Below are positions 42,957 to 52,422 of a stretch of DNA of 64,000 nt, piece by piece (position 1 is the stretch's first letter; every line of letters starts with the position of its first letter). The notes below the pieces were generated by a model. That model saw nothing but the letters and a program-made list of their open reading frames with translations. It was not told where the DNA came from and made no database searches. This DNA comes from Streptomyces flaveus (GTDB lineage Bacteria; Actinomycetota; Actinomycetes; Streptomycetales; Streptomycetaceae), in assembly GCF_014647675.1 (NCBI RefSeq), contig NZ_BMPQ01000036.1, positions 22,418 to 86,417 of the forward strand, read 5' to 3'. A program made the position numbers and the translations under genes.

Positions 42957-45235
42957 TCAGCGCACCAGGCGTACTTCGCGCAGCCGGAGGGTGGTTGCGG
43001 AGCCGACCGCTTCGAATCGAATCTCGGCGGTCCCGGCACGACGGTTCGCGTCCAGCGGGAGTACCTGGGAGATTTCCTTGCCCTCGGGGTGCGACAAGCC
43101 CTCGGGATGCGACAAGGGCGTAAGCGTGTCCAGCACATGGCCGTCGATCAGCACGCGGGTCGGTCCGGCACTTCGGTCCGAGAGGTGGGTCACCTGCAGG
43201 CCGGTGGCGGCGCCGTCCGGGTCTGTCAGGCGGTAGGACCACCATCCTGTGGCGGCCCGCCACCTCAGCCCGTCGGTGAGGCCCGACCACGTGTCCTACC
43301 CCTCGAACCGGTGGTCGCTTTCGGGCTGTTGCTCGCCGGCGGCGACGGCGTCCACGGTGCGGTCGTGCAGCGCGAGTGCCTCTTCGTCGGCTGCGCGCAG
43401 CTCCGCCCGCCGTTCCTGGAGGCGTTCCGGTTCCGCCAGGGGGAAGTAGAGGTGGTAGCGGGAGTCGTGGACGCCGGCGAACGGGACGAGGGTGACGGAC
43501 TCACCCGGTCGCGCATCCACGTGATCCAAGGCGAACTCCAGCCGGTTCGGGGTGAGTACGACGGGCAGGTGCTCCAGGGGGCGCAGCGGGCCGCCGGCGA
43601 CGTGACCCATCCGGGAGTCGTCGGCGAACAGCCCGGCCAGGTCGTTCCGGGCGGCCTCGGCCGCGAGGACGGTGGGCCCGAAGCGGAACGACACCCACGG
43701 TGAGCCGTCGGGGAGCAGTTCGGCGCTGATGCGCGGGCGAAGGCGCACGGTGACCGTGTCCCCTTCGGACCACTGCCGCTCCAGACGCGCGTAGGGCAGG
43801 GGCTGTTCGCCTGCCCCGCGGCGCGTCGTGAGCGGGGCGGGTCCATCCTCGGACGGTGCGCCGTTGATACGGACCTGCGGCGCCCCCTCGTGCCAGCCGG
43901 GCACGCGTATGTGGATCGCCACAGGGGCGGCGGGAGCCTCGCGCACCACGAGTCTCACCTCATCGTCGTACGGGGCCGTCCCGGTCTGCTCCAGCACCAG
44001 GTTCTGTTCGGGCAGGCTGAGCCGGGAAGCGATGAAGAGGTTGACGAAGAGGTTCGCTGCCCTCGGTGGTGTACACCAGCTCCCCGTACTTGGCGTGGTT
44101 CTCCAGTCCGGTGCCGACGCAGCACCAGAAGCAGTTCTGGGGCGTCGAGACCACGCGGTAGTGGCCCGGTCGCACCGGTGTGAAATACACCAGCCCTTGG
44201 GATGCAGGGACGACAGGATGTGGTTGACCGTCGCGTGCTCGTAGTGATCGAGCACCTCGGCGTCCGGCTCTTCGAGGAACAGCGCGCGGCTCAGCTTGAG
44301 CATGTTGTAGGTGTTGCAGGTCTCGGGGCCCTCCGGCGACGAGCGCGGAGGCGAAGTCGTCGCGGGGGTGCAGGTGCTCGCGTACGGAGTTGCCGCCGAA
44401 GGAGAACGTCCGGTGCCGGGTCATGGTCTGCCAGAAGAACCGGGCGGCGTCCCGCAGACCGGGGTCGTCGCCGACCTCGCCGAGTCGCTGGTATCCGACG
44501 ACCTTGGCGATCTGGGTGTTGGCGTGCATCCCGTCGAGGACGTCGCGGTGCTCCCGCAACGGGAGGAGCAGGGACTGGTCGAGGAAGCGCCGTGCCAGAG
44601 CGGCGTAGCGGTCCGTGCCGGTGACGTCGGCGAGGTCCGCCAACGCCTCGCACATCCCAGCGAACTCCGTGCGGAGCATGGCTTCGTGGGTGTCGTCGTC
44701 CGTCCCCGCCGCCAACTGGTCCCACCAGTCGGTCAGCCGCCGGACGGCGGTCAGGGCCAGGTCCGAACCGGTGTGCCGGTGGGCGTCCAGCAGGCCGGTG
44801 AAGAGCTTGTGCAGGTTGTACCACGGCACCCAGGCACCACCGAGCTCGAACGAGTCCCGCTCCACCTGCCCTGCGGCGACCCGCTGCCACAGCCGCACGC
44901 CGTCGGGGATGCCCCCGACGTAGCCGGTGCCCAGGGCGTCCTGGCACTCGACGACGCCCTGAACCAGATGCTCGACCATGGCTTTCGGCCGGGGGTCGTC
45001 CGTCACCACGCTCATGAGCGCGGCACCCGACAGCGCGTGCCCGACGGTGTGGCCGTCGAGACCCGAGTTCTCCCAGTTGCCGTAGGACTCGGCGACCGGC
45101 GGCAGACCGGCCTCGCGCCGCAAGGGTGCGAGGAGCCGGTCGGTGTCGAGGGACAGCAGGTAGTCGAGGGCGGTGGACTGCGCGTCCAGGAACGGGCCGG
45201 GGAGAAGGCGTACCTGGAGCTGTACGCCCCGATCG
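42957..45235 (-). pseudogene. GH127 beta-L-arabinofuranosidase, frameshifted
   Basis: The pieces together give nearly a whole GH127 enzyme. They run VRLLPGPFLDAQ, GNWENSGLDGHTVGHALS, GGAWVPWYNLHKLFTGLLDAH, TCNTYNMLKLSRALF, GLVYFTPVRPGHYRVVSTPQ, CFWCCVGTGLENHAKYGELVY (zinc-binding and nucleophile Cys), NLFVNLFIASRL and a C-terminal beta domain. Breaks occur near 44335 (about two bases lost), 44196, 44057 and a TAG at 43296-43298. The N-terminus ends abruptly next to the IS element. At least four lesions mean it is dead unless the assembly is faulty. It would have released arabinose from short arabinans, completing the set here. Confidence 0.88.
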
Positions 45236-45578
45236 CGGCGGCGGCGCCCACCGCGGGCACCCCGGAGCAGGGAGCGGTCTGGGCCTACCTGCTGCCCGAT
45301 GACACCTTGGACCAGGTCGCTTTCACCTGTTTCTTGCGAGGAGGCCCCGGCCCGTTCACGCCGGGGAGGAAGCGCATCCGGGTGTCGCGACGCGGAGCGC
45401 CTGTAGTGCTGTCGGCATCGCCGCGGGTGATGCGAACACGTGTGCCTGTGATCGCTGGTCGGGGTGGTGGCCGGGGGATCGGGGTGCGTTTGTGCTGGCG
45501 TCGTACATATGGTCCTTCGCAGGGTCCGGGACGGCACCGTGTCCCGGCCGGGGGCCGTGAGGGGGCGAGACAGCGCAG
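45236..45578. other. Gene-free stretch before tnpB, probable IS left end
   Basis: No gene is recognised. A hairpin (CCCCGGC at 45345-45351 pairing with GCCGGGG at 45360-45366) is the best candidate for the left-end structure of the IS200/IS605-type element. The junction with the GH127 relic falls somewhere between 45236 and 45345. Confidence 0.4.
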
Positions 45579-46816
45579 GTGACGGCGGCTGCGGAGGCCG
45601 GGCAGGCCCGCTACACCTTCCGGCTGCGCGTGTCGTCCACCGCCCTCGCGCTGCTGACGGCGGAGTGGGACCGGTGCCGCTGGGTGTGGAACGAGTGCGT
45701 GGCCAAGTCGAAGCAGGTCCATGCCTGGAACCAGAACCGTCCTGAGGACACCGACAGGCAAACCTGCGGCCCGGCGCAGCTCGACAAGATGCTGACCGGC
45801 GCCCGCGCCCGTACGCCGTGGCTGCGCGAGGGCTCGTCGGTTCCCCAGCAGCAGATCATCCGGGACTTCGGCCACTCCCGCGCCAAGGCGCACAAGGACA
45901 TCCGTGAGGGGGTTGCGCGGCACCACCGGGCGGGGATGCCGAAGTGGAAGACCAAGCGCGAGGCACTGCCGACCCTCAACTACACCAAGCGCGGGTTCCG
46001 GTTGAAGGACAGCAGGCTGCACCTGGCGGGCGGCATCGTCGTCGTGGCGGTGGTGTGGTGGCGGTGGTGTGGTCGCGGGAACTGCCCGCCGAGCCGTCCT
46101 CGGTGCGCGTGTACCAGGACAGCCTGGGGCACTGGTACTGCTCGTTCGTAGTGCCCGCCCAGGTCCAGCCGCTGCCAAAAACCGGCCGCGTACTCGGCGT
46201 GGACTGGGGGGTGAAGGAGACCGCGACCACCACCTCCGACGCACACGACCTGCCGCACGCCGAGCACGGCAGGAAGGCCCAGACGAAGCTGACCCGGTAC
46301 GACCGGATGATGGCCCGCCGCAAACCGAAGAAAGGCCAGCCCGGGTCGAAGGGGTACCGCGAGGCGAAGAAGTGGCGGGCGAAGACCTACGCGAAGATCG
46401 CCCGGCAGCGTGAGGACACCGGCCGCAAGCGGGCCAAGAAGGTGGTCCGCGACCACGACGCCGTCGCGGTGGAGGACTTCAAGCCGAAGTTCCTGGCCAG
46501 GACCACCATGGCCAAGAAGGCCGCCGACGCCGCCATCGGCGCCACCAAGCAGGCCCTGATCGAGATGGGCCGCAAGCACGGGCGGGACATCCGCCTGGTC
46601 CACCCCGCGCACACCACGATGGACTGCGCGCACTGCGGAGCGAGAGCCAAGCACCGCCTGCCGCTGGGTGAGCGCACCTACACCTGCACCGTGTGCGGAA
46701 CCGCGTCCCCTCGGGACAAGAACTCCGCACGCGTGATGCTCGTCCGGGCTGGTCTCAACCCGGCTGGTGCCGAGGGCACAAGACCTCCCGGAGCGCTGCT
46801 CCAGGAGGCGGCCTGA
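45579..46816 (+). pseudogene. TnpB (RuvC-like RNA-guided nuclease), frameshifted
   Basis: The first part (YTFRLRVSSTALALLTAEWDRCRWVWNECVAKSK, VPQQQIIRDFGHSRAKAHKDI) and the second part (VLGVDWGVKETATTTS with the RuvC-I Asp, VAVEDFKPKFLA with the RuvC-II Glu, the CAHCG and CTVCG zinc knuckle, and SPRDKNSARVML with the RuvC-III Asp) make a complete TnpB of about 408 residues. A perfect 14-bp tandem duplication at 46044-46071 puts the two parts in different frames. Removing one copy restores IVVVAVVWSRELP. All catalytic residues are intact, so the break looks recent. As written, the nuclease is inactive. Confidence 0.9.
46044..46071. repeat. 14-bp perfect tandem duplication inside tnpB
   Basis: GTGGCGGTGGTGTG occurs twice without a gap (46044-46057 and 46058-46071). 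Because 14 is not a multiple of three, the second copy causes the tnpB frameshift. Confidence 0.95.
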
Positions 46817-46824
46817 GCCAGGAA

Positions 46825-46848
46825 TCCCCTCCCCCTTCAGGGAGGGGA
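46825..46848 (+). repeat. IS605-type right-end hairpin
   Basis: The nine-base arms TCCCCTCCC and GGGAGGGGA surround the loop CCTTCA, starting nine bases after the tnpB stop. In this family the same region is the scaffold end of the guide RNA (reRNA/omegaRNA). The guide would be the host sequence just beyond the hairpin, here in the 3' end of the flavin reductase gene. Confidence 0.7.
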
Positions 46849-46862
46849 GGATTCAAACCCTG

Positions 46863-47378
46863 TCAGCTGCCCAGCATCTTGAGGGTCTGACGGTGCCAGA
46901 CGAGCGGATTGCGGTCGTCGTCGGACAGCATGGCGAGCACGCGCAGCACGATGATGTCGTGATCGCCGGCCGGATAGCTGTGCTCGACGGTGCACTCCAG
47001 CCAGACCGGCGCGCCTTCGAGGAAGATCGCGCCGGATGCCGTTTCCACCGTGCCGAGGTCGGCGAACCGGCCCGCCTTGCTGCGGGAGGCGAGTTGCCGG
47101 GTCTTGTCGCTGTGCCCCTCGCCCAGGACGGAGATCCCGATCGTCTGCGCGCGAGACAGTACCGGCCAGGTCGTCGAGCTGTGCTGGGCGGCGAAGGAGA
47201 CCATGGGTGGGTTGTAGGACACCCCGACGGCGAACGACGAGACGATCATGACCGTCGGGTCGCCGCTGACGCGCGCCGAGAGGGCTGCGACTCCCGAGGG
47301 GAATCCGGAGAACGCCCTCTTCATCTCGTCGGGATCCGAGGTGAAGCCTTCCATTGCTGCCCCTTCCATGGTCGTCAT
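46863..47378 (-). CDS. RutF/HpaC-type flavin reductase
   Basis: A 171-residue protein of the flavin reductase-like split-barrel family. MKRAFSGFPSGVAALSARV, then MIVSSFAVGVSYNPPMVSFAAQHSSTTWPVL, GISVLGEGH and HDIIVLRV are the usual landmarks. It reduces FMN or FAD with NAD(P)H and passes free reduced flavin to a monooxygenase. ATG at 47378 overlaps the TGA of the preceding gene (ATGA), so translation is coupled. It is the last gene of the catabolic operon and stops 15 bp from the IS hairpin. Confidence 0.88.
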   Translation of the reverse strand: MTTMEGAAMEGFTSDPDEMKRAFSGFPSGVAALSARVSGDPTVMIVSSFAVGVSYNPPMVSFAAQHSSTTWPVLSRAQTIGISVLGEGHSDKTRQLASRSKAGRFADLGTVETASGAIFLEGAPVWLECTVEHSYPAGDHDIIVLRVLAMLSDDDRNPLVWHRQTLKMLGS

Positions 47379-47875
47379 CGTGCGGCCCTCGCCTTCGCGG
47401 CGTCGAGCACGATCCGACTCCACCGCTCGGCCCAGCGGGCGAGTGAGTCATCCGTCGTGTAGGTGGAGTCGAGCTGGTAGAGACCCTGCGCGGGGCAGGT
47501 CGCACCGAGTTCGACGAGCACTGGTTTGAGGGTGAGTTCGGGGGCGAGTGCGTGCGCGGGGCCCGCACCGAGCATGAGGGGCAGCGCCACCTGGCCCGCG
47601 AGACCGGTCGCGGTGGGGAACTGGTCGAGGAAGACCTTGAGCAGGCCCGTGTACGTGCCCTTGTAGGTGGGCGATGCCGCGATCACGATGTCGGCGGACC
47701 GCACCCGCTCGACGGCCGCGGTGACGTCCGGGTCGCCCCAGCCGAGCAGGCCGGCCCCGAGTTCGACGACTTCCACGACCTCGTAGTCGAGCCCGAGGGC
47801 CGCCGCGAGGCGTTCGGCGGCATCGCGGGTGCGCGAGCCGGCCTTGGGGTTTCCGACGACGGCGACAGCCTTCAT
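47375..47875 (-). CDS. NADPH-dependent FMN reductase (SsuE/MsuE-like)
   Basis: A 166-residue flavodoxin-like protein. AVVGNPKAGSRTRDAAERLA is the FMN phosphate loop, and IVIAASPTYKGTYTGLLKVFLDQFP is the SsuE-type second motif. It supplies reduced FMN to two-component monooxygenases. Its ATG overlaps the MFS stop (TGATG), and its stop overlaps the next gene. Having two unrelated reductases beside two monooxygenases suggests a dedicated partner for each, though this is not proven. Confidence 0.88.
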   Translation of the reverse strand: MKAVAVVGNPKAGSRTRDAAERLAAALGLDYEVVEVVELGAGLLGWGDPDVTAAVERVRSADIVIAASPTYKGTYTGLLKVFLDQFPTATGLAGQVALPLMLGAGPAHALAPELTLKPVLVELGATCPAQGLYQLDSTYTTDDSLARWAERWSRIVLDAAKARAAR

Positions 47876-49284
47876 CAGGTGACTCCTGTGGGTAGTTGGG
47901 GCGCGGCGGCGGACGCCGCGGGAGATCCGGCCCCGGGACGGTCGACTCGGAGGAACACGGACGCCAGGACGCAGAGCAGTCCGACGGCGGCGAGTCCGCC
48001 GAGGGTGGCCGCGTAGCCGAATCCGGCCAGCAGAACGGCACAGGCCGCGCTGCCGAGCACGGCACCGAGTTGCTTCATGGCGTTGAACGTGCCGGACGCC
48101 GCCCCGACCTCGTCCGGAGCGACCGCGGTCACCGCCGCGATCGACAGGGGTGACCAGACGAACGAGTTGGCCACTCCGTACACCGCGAAGGCGGCGGTCA
48201 GCACGGAGATCGGCGCGTCCGTCGCGACGAGCACCGCCGACGCTCCGATGGACAGGACGAGCGCGAGGGAGCCGATGACGGCGACCGCACGGGGCCCGAT
48301 TCCGTTGTTGAGCCGGGCCGAGACGGGCGCGCCGAGCAGGCACAGCACGCCCATCGGTACGAGGGTGAGGGCCGCCGCGCCGGGATCGAGACCGCGCTCC
48401 TGCTGGAGGTAGAGCATCAGGGGGATCATGGCCGAGCCGGCGCTGAAGGCCGCCGCGGCGGCACCCCAGGACGCGGTGACGAATCCGCGGCTCTGCAGCA
48501 ACGCGATCGGCACCAACGCCCGCTGTCCATCCCGGCGTTGCAGCCATACGATGCCCACGACGACCAGTGTCCCAACGGTGGCGAGCAGCCACCGGGGTAC
48601 GTCCAGCACGTACGCGCTCGCGGCGTCCGTGCCCTGGACGCCGAGGACGAGGGCGCCGACGCCGGTCGCGTTCGCGCAGATCGCCCACACCGGGATGCCC
48701 GCCTTCTGGCGGGGGAGGGCGGGTACGTACGCGGCCACGGCGACCATCGCGGCGATGCCGACCGGGACGTTGACCCAGAACACCGCGGGCCAGCCGCCGA
48801 CGGCGACGAGCAGGCCGCCGAGCAGCGGCCCGACGGCCACCGCGGCTCCGCCGACCGCGCCCCAGGTGCCGAGCGCGACGGCGAGGCGCGACGGCTGGAA
48901 CAGCGCCTTGATGATGGTGAGGCACTGCGGTGTCATCAGCGCGGCACCGATGCCCTGGACCACCCGCCAGGCGATGAGTGCCGTGATGGTGGGGGCCAGC
49001 GCGCACAGCAGCGACCCGAGGGTGAAGGCCGTGAGTCCGATCAGATGGACGCGCCGGTGGCCGTAGCGGTCGCCCAGCCGTCCCGCGATGATCAGGGGCA
49101 CGGCGTAGGCGATGAGGTAGCCGCTGTTGACCCAGATCGCGAGGGTCTCGGTGGTGTGCAGACCGGTAATCAGTGCGGGCAGCGCGACCGAGGTGATCGT
49201 GCTGTCCAGCAGCAGCATGAAGAACCCCGCGCACAGGCTGCCGAGGGCGAGCCATTGGCGTCGCTCGCTCGTCCCTGCGGTCAT
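47875..49284 (-). CDS. MFS transporter, DHA2 (14-helix) type
   Basis: A 469-residue membrane protein with about 14 hydrophobic segments. GFFMLLLDSTITSVALPALI begins helix 1, GRLGDRYGHRR is motif A, and WRVVQGIGAALMTPQCLTII and GGLLVAVGGWPAVFWVNVPVGI are motifs of the drug:H+ antiporter-2 family. It overlaps or abuts the genes on both sides. In a catabolic operon it probably exports a toxic substrate, intermediate or end product, rather than importing it, because an ABC importer is also present. Confidence 0.9.
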   Translation of the reverse strand: MTAGTSERRQWLALGSLCAGFFMLLLDSTITSVALPALITGLHTTETLAIWVNSGYLIAYAVPLIIAGRLGDRYGHRRVHLIGLTAFTLGSLLCALAPTITALIAWRVVQGIGAALMTPQCLTIIKALFQPSRLAVALGTWGAVGGAAVAVGPLLGGLLVAVGGWPAVFWVNVPVGIAAMVAVAAYVPALPRQKAGIPVWAICANATGVGALVLGVQGTDAASAYVLDVPRWLLATVGTLVVVGIVWLQRRDGQRALVPIALLQSRGFVTASWGAAAAAFSAGSAMIPLMLYLQQERGLDPGAAALTLVPMGVLCLLGAPVSARLNNGIGPRAVAVIGSLALVLSIGASAVLVATDAPISVLTAAFAVYGVANSFVWSPLSIAAVTAVAPDEVGAASGTFNAMKQLGAVLGSAACAVLLAGFGYAATLGGLAAVGLLCVLASVFLRVDRPGAGSPAASAAAPQLPTGVT

Positions 49285-49285
49285 C

Positions 49286-50620
49286 TCAGACCGCCAGGTT
49301 CTCGCGCAGCGTGGCGCCGGGGTAGGCAGGCGCGAGCGCGCCGCGGCGGCGCAGCTCCGGCAGCAGCAGCTCGCTGATCTCGGCGAAGCCCGAGGGCATG
49401 GCCAGCGGGCTGGAGAACATGTAGCCGCCGCGGGATCCGGTAGCGGCGAAGTTCTCCTCCAGCGCGTCGGCGACGGTGGCGGGGTCGCCGACGATGCTGT
49501 GGTCGAGCCCCGTCGCCCTCCCGCGGCCGTGCGCGAAGAACTCGCTCCGGCTCATCGTGTGGTCCTCACCGAACTCGGCGATGAGCGAGCCGACGAGACC
49601 CGCGGGGCTAGCGTTGGCCGCCACGATCTCGTCGCGCAGCTCGGCCAGGCGGAACGACTGCGGCAGCGTCGAGAGGTCGTAGCCGGCGTTGTGCGACAGG
49701 TAGGTGGCGACGGCCTCCTCGTTCCAGAACTCGTGCACCGCGTCGCGGCGTGCCCGCGCTTCGGCCGTCGTGCGGCCGACGATGACCTGCGTGGCCCAGA
49801 GGATGCCCACGTCGGCCGGGTCACGCCCCTCGGCGAGGAGCGCCTCGTCGAGCAGTTTGCGGTGGCGGTGCTGGGCCATGAGGTTGCCGCCGAAGCCGAA
49901 GACGAGATCGGCCAACCGGGCCGAAGCGGCAATGCCCCGGGGCGAGTTGCCCGCCTGGACGATGAGCGGGTGGTGCTGCGGACTGGGTACGGAGGCGAGT
50001 GGACCCTTGACGGTGAAGAAGCGCCCATGGTGATCGATCGGGTGCACCTTCGAGGGGTCGGCGAACCGGCCCGTGGCCCGGTCGCGCACGATGGCGTCGG
50101 GCGCCACCGAGTCCCACAGCGCACGGCAGACCGCGACGAACTCCTCCATCCGCTCGTAGCGCAGATCGTGGTCCATCAGCTCCGCGAACCCGTAGTTCGC
50201 CGCGTCCGCGCCACGCGTCGAGGCGACCACGTTGAAGGCGATACGCCCGCCCGTCACATGGTCGAGCGAGTTCAGCAGCCGGGCGACGTAGAACGGATGC
50301 ATGAACGTCGACGAATACGTCAGACCGAAGCCGACCTTCTCGGTCACGGTGGACATGGCCGCGATGACCGGCGACATGTCGTGACGCGGCCACTGGATGC
50401 CCCATTCCACGGCCGGTTCGATGCTTCCGCGCCAGGTGCTGGGTATGCCGCTTCCGTCGCCGAAGAACAGCATGCCGACGCCGGCCCGCTCGGCCGTCCG
50501 CGCGAGTTCCATGTACATGCGTACGTCGGGGAAGTCCTGCCCGACCCACGAGCCCTGCCGGGCCCATGCCCCTTCGGTGTGGCTGAAGGAGAGGTCGAAG
50601 CCGATGTGCATGCCGTTCAC
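49286..50620 (-). CDS. FMN-dependent monooxygenase, NtaA/SnaA/DszA type (bacterial luciferase-like)
   Basis: A 444-residue TIM-barrel flavin monooxygenase. FDLSFSHTEGAWARQGSWVGQDFPD, ARTAERAGVGMLFFGDGSG, FGLTYSSTFMHPFYVARLLNSLDHVTGGRIAFNVVAS and HPLIVQAGNSPRG are typical of the NtaA/SnaA/DszA branch. These two-component enzymes use reduced FMN to cleave C-N or C-S bonds (nitrilotriacetate, sulfones) or to oxidise cyclic substrates. GTG at 50620 overlaps the TGA of the preceding gene (GTGA). The adjacent reductases can supply FMNH2. The exact substrate is unknown. Confidence 0.9.
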   Translation of the reverse strand: MNGMHIGFDLSFSHTEGAWARQGSWVGQDFPDVRMYMELARTAERAGVGMLFFGDGSGIPSTWRGSIEPAVEWGIQWPRHDMSPVIAAMSTVTEKVGFGLTYSSTFMHPFYVARLLNSLDHVTGGRIAFNVVASTRGADAANYGFAELMDHDLRYERMEEFVAVCRALWDSVAPDAIVRDRATGRFADPSKVHPIDHHGRFFTVKGPLASVPSPQHHPLIVQAGNSPRGIAASARLADLVFGFGGNLMAQHRHRKLLDEALLAEGRDPADVGILWATQVIVGRTTAEARARRDAVHEFWNEEAVATYLSHNAGYDLSTLPQSFRLAELRDEIVAANASPAGLVGSLIAEFGEDHTMSRSEFFAHGRGRATGLDHSIVGDPATVADALEENFAATGSRGGYMFSSPLAMPSGFAEISELLLPELRRRGALAPAYPGATLRENLAV

Positions 50621-51276
50621 CGCACGCCCTTCTTCCACAGTTCGACGACCTCGTCGGTGTCGCTGAGCACGGCCACGTTGAGTCCCAGCTGGACCAGGGC
50701 CGCGGCGTTGACGTCGAGGTCGTAGGCGGCCGTCGCGTCCCGGGGGACGACGACGGGCCAGTCCAGCTGCACGGCGTCCTGGGCGGTCGCGTCGACGCAG
50801 CACTCGCTCGTCAGGCCCACGACGGTGAGCCAGTCGCAGCCGGCCGCGTGCAACCGTGCGTCGAGATCGGTGCCGAGGAAGCCGCTGTAACTGCGCTTGA
50901 CCACGCGCGGTTCGCCCTCGGCGGGCCGCACGCGGTACCACTCGGCCCCCGGCGTACCGAGGACACACGGCTCGTCCGGGCTCATGGGCGAGCCGTAGTC
51001 ACCTCCGCGCAGCCAGTTGCTCGACCGCCACGGCCGAGCGGGGTCACTGCCCAACTCGACCCAGACGACGGGCACTTCAGTCGCACGGGCGGCGTCGACG
51101 AGGTCGCCGATGCGGGTGACCGCCTGATCGAGCGCCAACAGTGCTGCCTCCGTCAGACCGTATTCGGCAAGGCGGTCCGGATCGGCGAAGTCCCGTTGTA
51201 CGTCGACCACGACGAGCACGGGTCTGCTGTCGGGCCGCGTGAGGTGGGCGAGTTGTCTGTCGCGCAGATCGGACAT
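50617..51276 (-). CDS. RutB-like isochorismatase-family amidohydrolase
   Basis: A 219-residue cysteine hydrolase. PVLVVVDVQRDF carries the catalytic Asp, RVVKRSYSGFLGTDLD the Lys, and VVGLTSECCVDATAQDAVQLD the nucleophilic Cys. This fits ureidoacrylate amidohydrolase (RutB) and related amidases. It sits directly after the RutA-like gene with overlapping stop and start, as RutB follows RutA in pyrimidine degradation. It probably hydrolyses the linear amide or ureido product of ring opening. Confidence 0.88.
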   Translation of the reverse strand: MSDLRDRQLAHLTRPDSRPVLVVVDVQRDFADPDRLAEYGLTEAALLALDQAVTRIGDLVDAARATEVPVVWVELGSDPARPWRSSNWLRGGDYGSPMSPDEPCVLGTPGAEWYRVRPAEGEPRVVKRSYSGFLGTDLDARLHAAGCDWLTVVGLTSECCVDATAQDAVQLDWPVVVPRDATAAYDLDVNAAALVQLGLNVAVLSDTDEVVELWKKGVR

Positions 51277-52355
51277 CAGGCCGCCACCTCGTCACGCTCG
51301 CGCAGAGCGGGCAGTACGGTCTCGCCGAACAGCAGCATGTCCTCGTCGTACTCCGGGAAGATCAGCATGAGTCCGTCGAGGTCGGCCTCGCGCACGATGT
51401 ACTCGATGTGGTCGGTGACCGTCCCCGCCGATCCTGCGACGTACGGGGTCTGGAACGCGGCCTCACCGCCCGCGCCCTCGGCCCACGCGCGGGCCTGGTC
51501 CTCGGGCACGCCCCAGGTGCGGCGCATGTGGGCGAGCGCCTCGCGGTCGAGACCCGCGCCCCACTCCTTCACTTTCTTCGCGGCCAGTTCGTCGGTCTCG
51601 TCCTGGACGACGGTGAGCATCGAATAGGTCTTGCAGACACGGCTGCCCGCCTTCGCCCGCGCGTGGACGTCCGCCGAGAGCTTCCGCATCTCGTCGAGGC
51701 TTTCGGCGGCGAGGAAGGCTCCGTCGGCGTACGTGGCCTGGAAGCGGCGCGCTTCCTCCGACCGGCCCGCGTTGATGATGGTCGGGCGGGTGGCCGGATG
51801 CGGGCGGGACTCGCAGTCGACGAGGTCGAAGTACGGCGTGCGCATGGTGACCGAATCCTCGGTCCACAGCCGGGTGACCGCCTCCGTCCACAGCTCCGTC
51901 ATCTCGTAGCGGTCCGCGTGGCTGAGCTGGGGGTCCCACTCCCCGAACTGCTCGAACTCTCCCGCGTAGGAGCCGTTGACGATGTTCATGCCGGCGCGGC
52001 CGCCGGAGATGTCCTGGAGGGTGGCGAACATCTTCGCCGCGACGGCGGGGTTGTGGACGTTGGCGTGCAGGGTCGCCCAGATCTTGACCCGGCTGGTCGC
52101 CTCGGCGAGCGCCGCCATCATCGTCATCGACTCGAGCGAGCGGCCCCAGTGGTCGGTGCTGCCGCCGAAGCCGCGCCACTTCGCCATCGACATGACGAAG
52201 TCGAGACCGATGGTCTCCGCGTGCACGGCCGCGCGCTTGTTCCACGCGTAGGTCGCCTCGGGATGGGGAGCGGTCGTGGACAGCATCCAGCCGCCGTTCC
52301 CGATGGGGAGGAAGATTCCGTACTCTTTCGCTGGCACGTTGGTGGGCCTTTCCAT
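51276..52355 (-). CDS. RutA-like flavin-dependent ring-opening monooxygenase
   Basis: A 359-residue bacterial-luciferase-like protein. EYGIFLPIGNGGWMLS, AAVHAETIGLDFVMSMAKWRGFGG, HANVHNPAVAAKMFATLQDISGGRAGMNIVNG and RPTIINAGRSEEAR are the RutA pattern. RutA opens the uracil ring between N3 and C4, using a flavin-N5 oxygen species. The identity here looks like RutA-family, but RutC, RutD, RutE and RutG partners are missing, so the natural substrate may be another cyclic amide or imide. ATG at 52355 was chosen because homology begins there; its ribosome site is weak. Confidence 0.88.
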   Translation of the reverse strand: MERPTNVPAKEYGIFLPIGNGGWMLSTTAPHPEATYAWNKRAAVHAETIGLDFVMSMAKWRGFGGSTDHWGRSLESMTMMAALAEATSRVKIWATLHANVHNPAVAAKMFATLQDISGGRAGMNIVNGSYAGEFEQFGEWDPQLSHADRYEMTELWTEAVTRLWTEDSVTMRTPYFDLVDCESRPHPATRPTIINAGRSEEARRFQATYADGAFLAAESLDEMRKLSADVHARAKAGSRVCKTYSMLTVVQDETDELAAKKVKEWGAGLDREALAHMRRTWGVPEDQARAWAEGAGGEAAFQTPYVAGSAGTVTDHIEYIVREADLDGLMLIFPEYDEDMLLFGETVLPALRERDEVAA

Positions 52356-52422
52356 GAGTTTTCTGCTGCCACGTGAGGAGGCCGGGAGCCGTGCGGGCCT
52401 TGTTTGTCCCGGCGTGATGCGG

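Larger units (their letters stand above)
45345..46858 (+). mobile_element. IS200/IS605-type element carrying only tnpB
   Basis: The unit comprises a possible left-end hairpin, a tnpB gene on the plus strand, and a right-end hairpin (TCCCCTCCC/GGGAGGGGA, loop CCTTCA) directly after the tnpB stop, with GGATTCAAA beyond. No tnpA (Y1 transposase) is present, as in IS1341-group elements that need TnpA in trans. Terminal inverted repeats and target duplications are not expected for this family and none is seen. It separates the GH127 relic from the heterocycle operon. The left boundary is uncertain by about 100 bp. Confidence 0.7.

Noticed and set aside
45236..45350. Plus-strand coding stretch AYLELYAPIAAAAPTAG and following
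   Set aside because: It is the antisense of the GH127 N-terminal relic for the first part and has no start or family match beyond it.
46044..46071. Programmed frameshift in tnpB
   Set aside because: There is no slippery heptamer or stimulatory structure; a perfect tandem duplication explains the shift fully.
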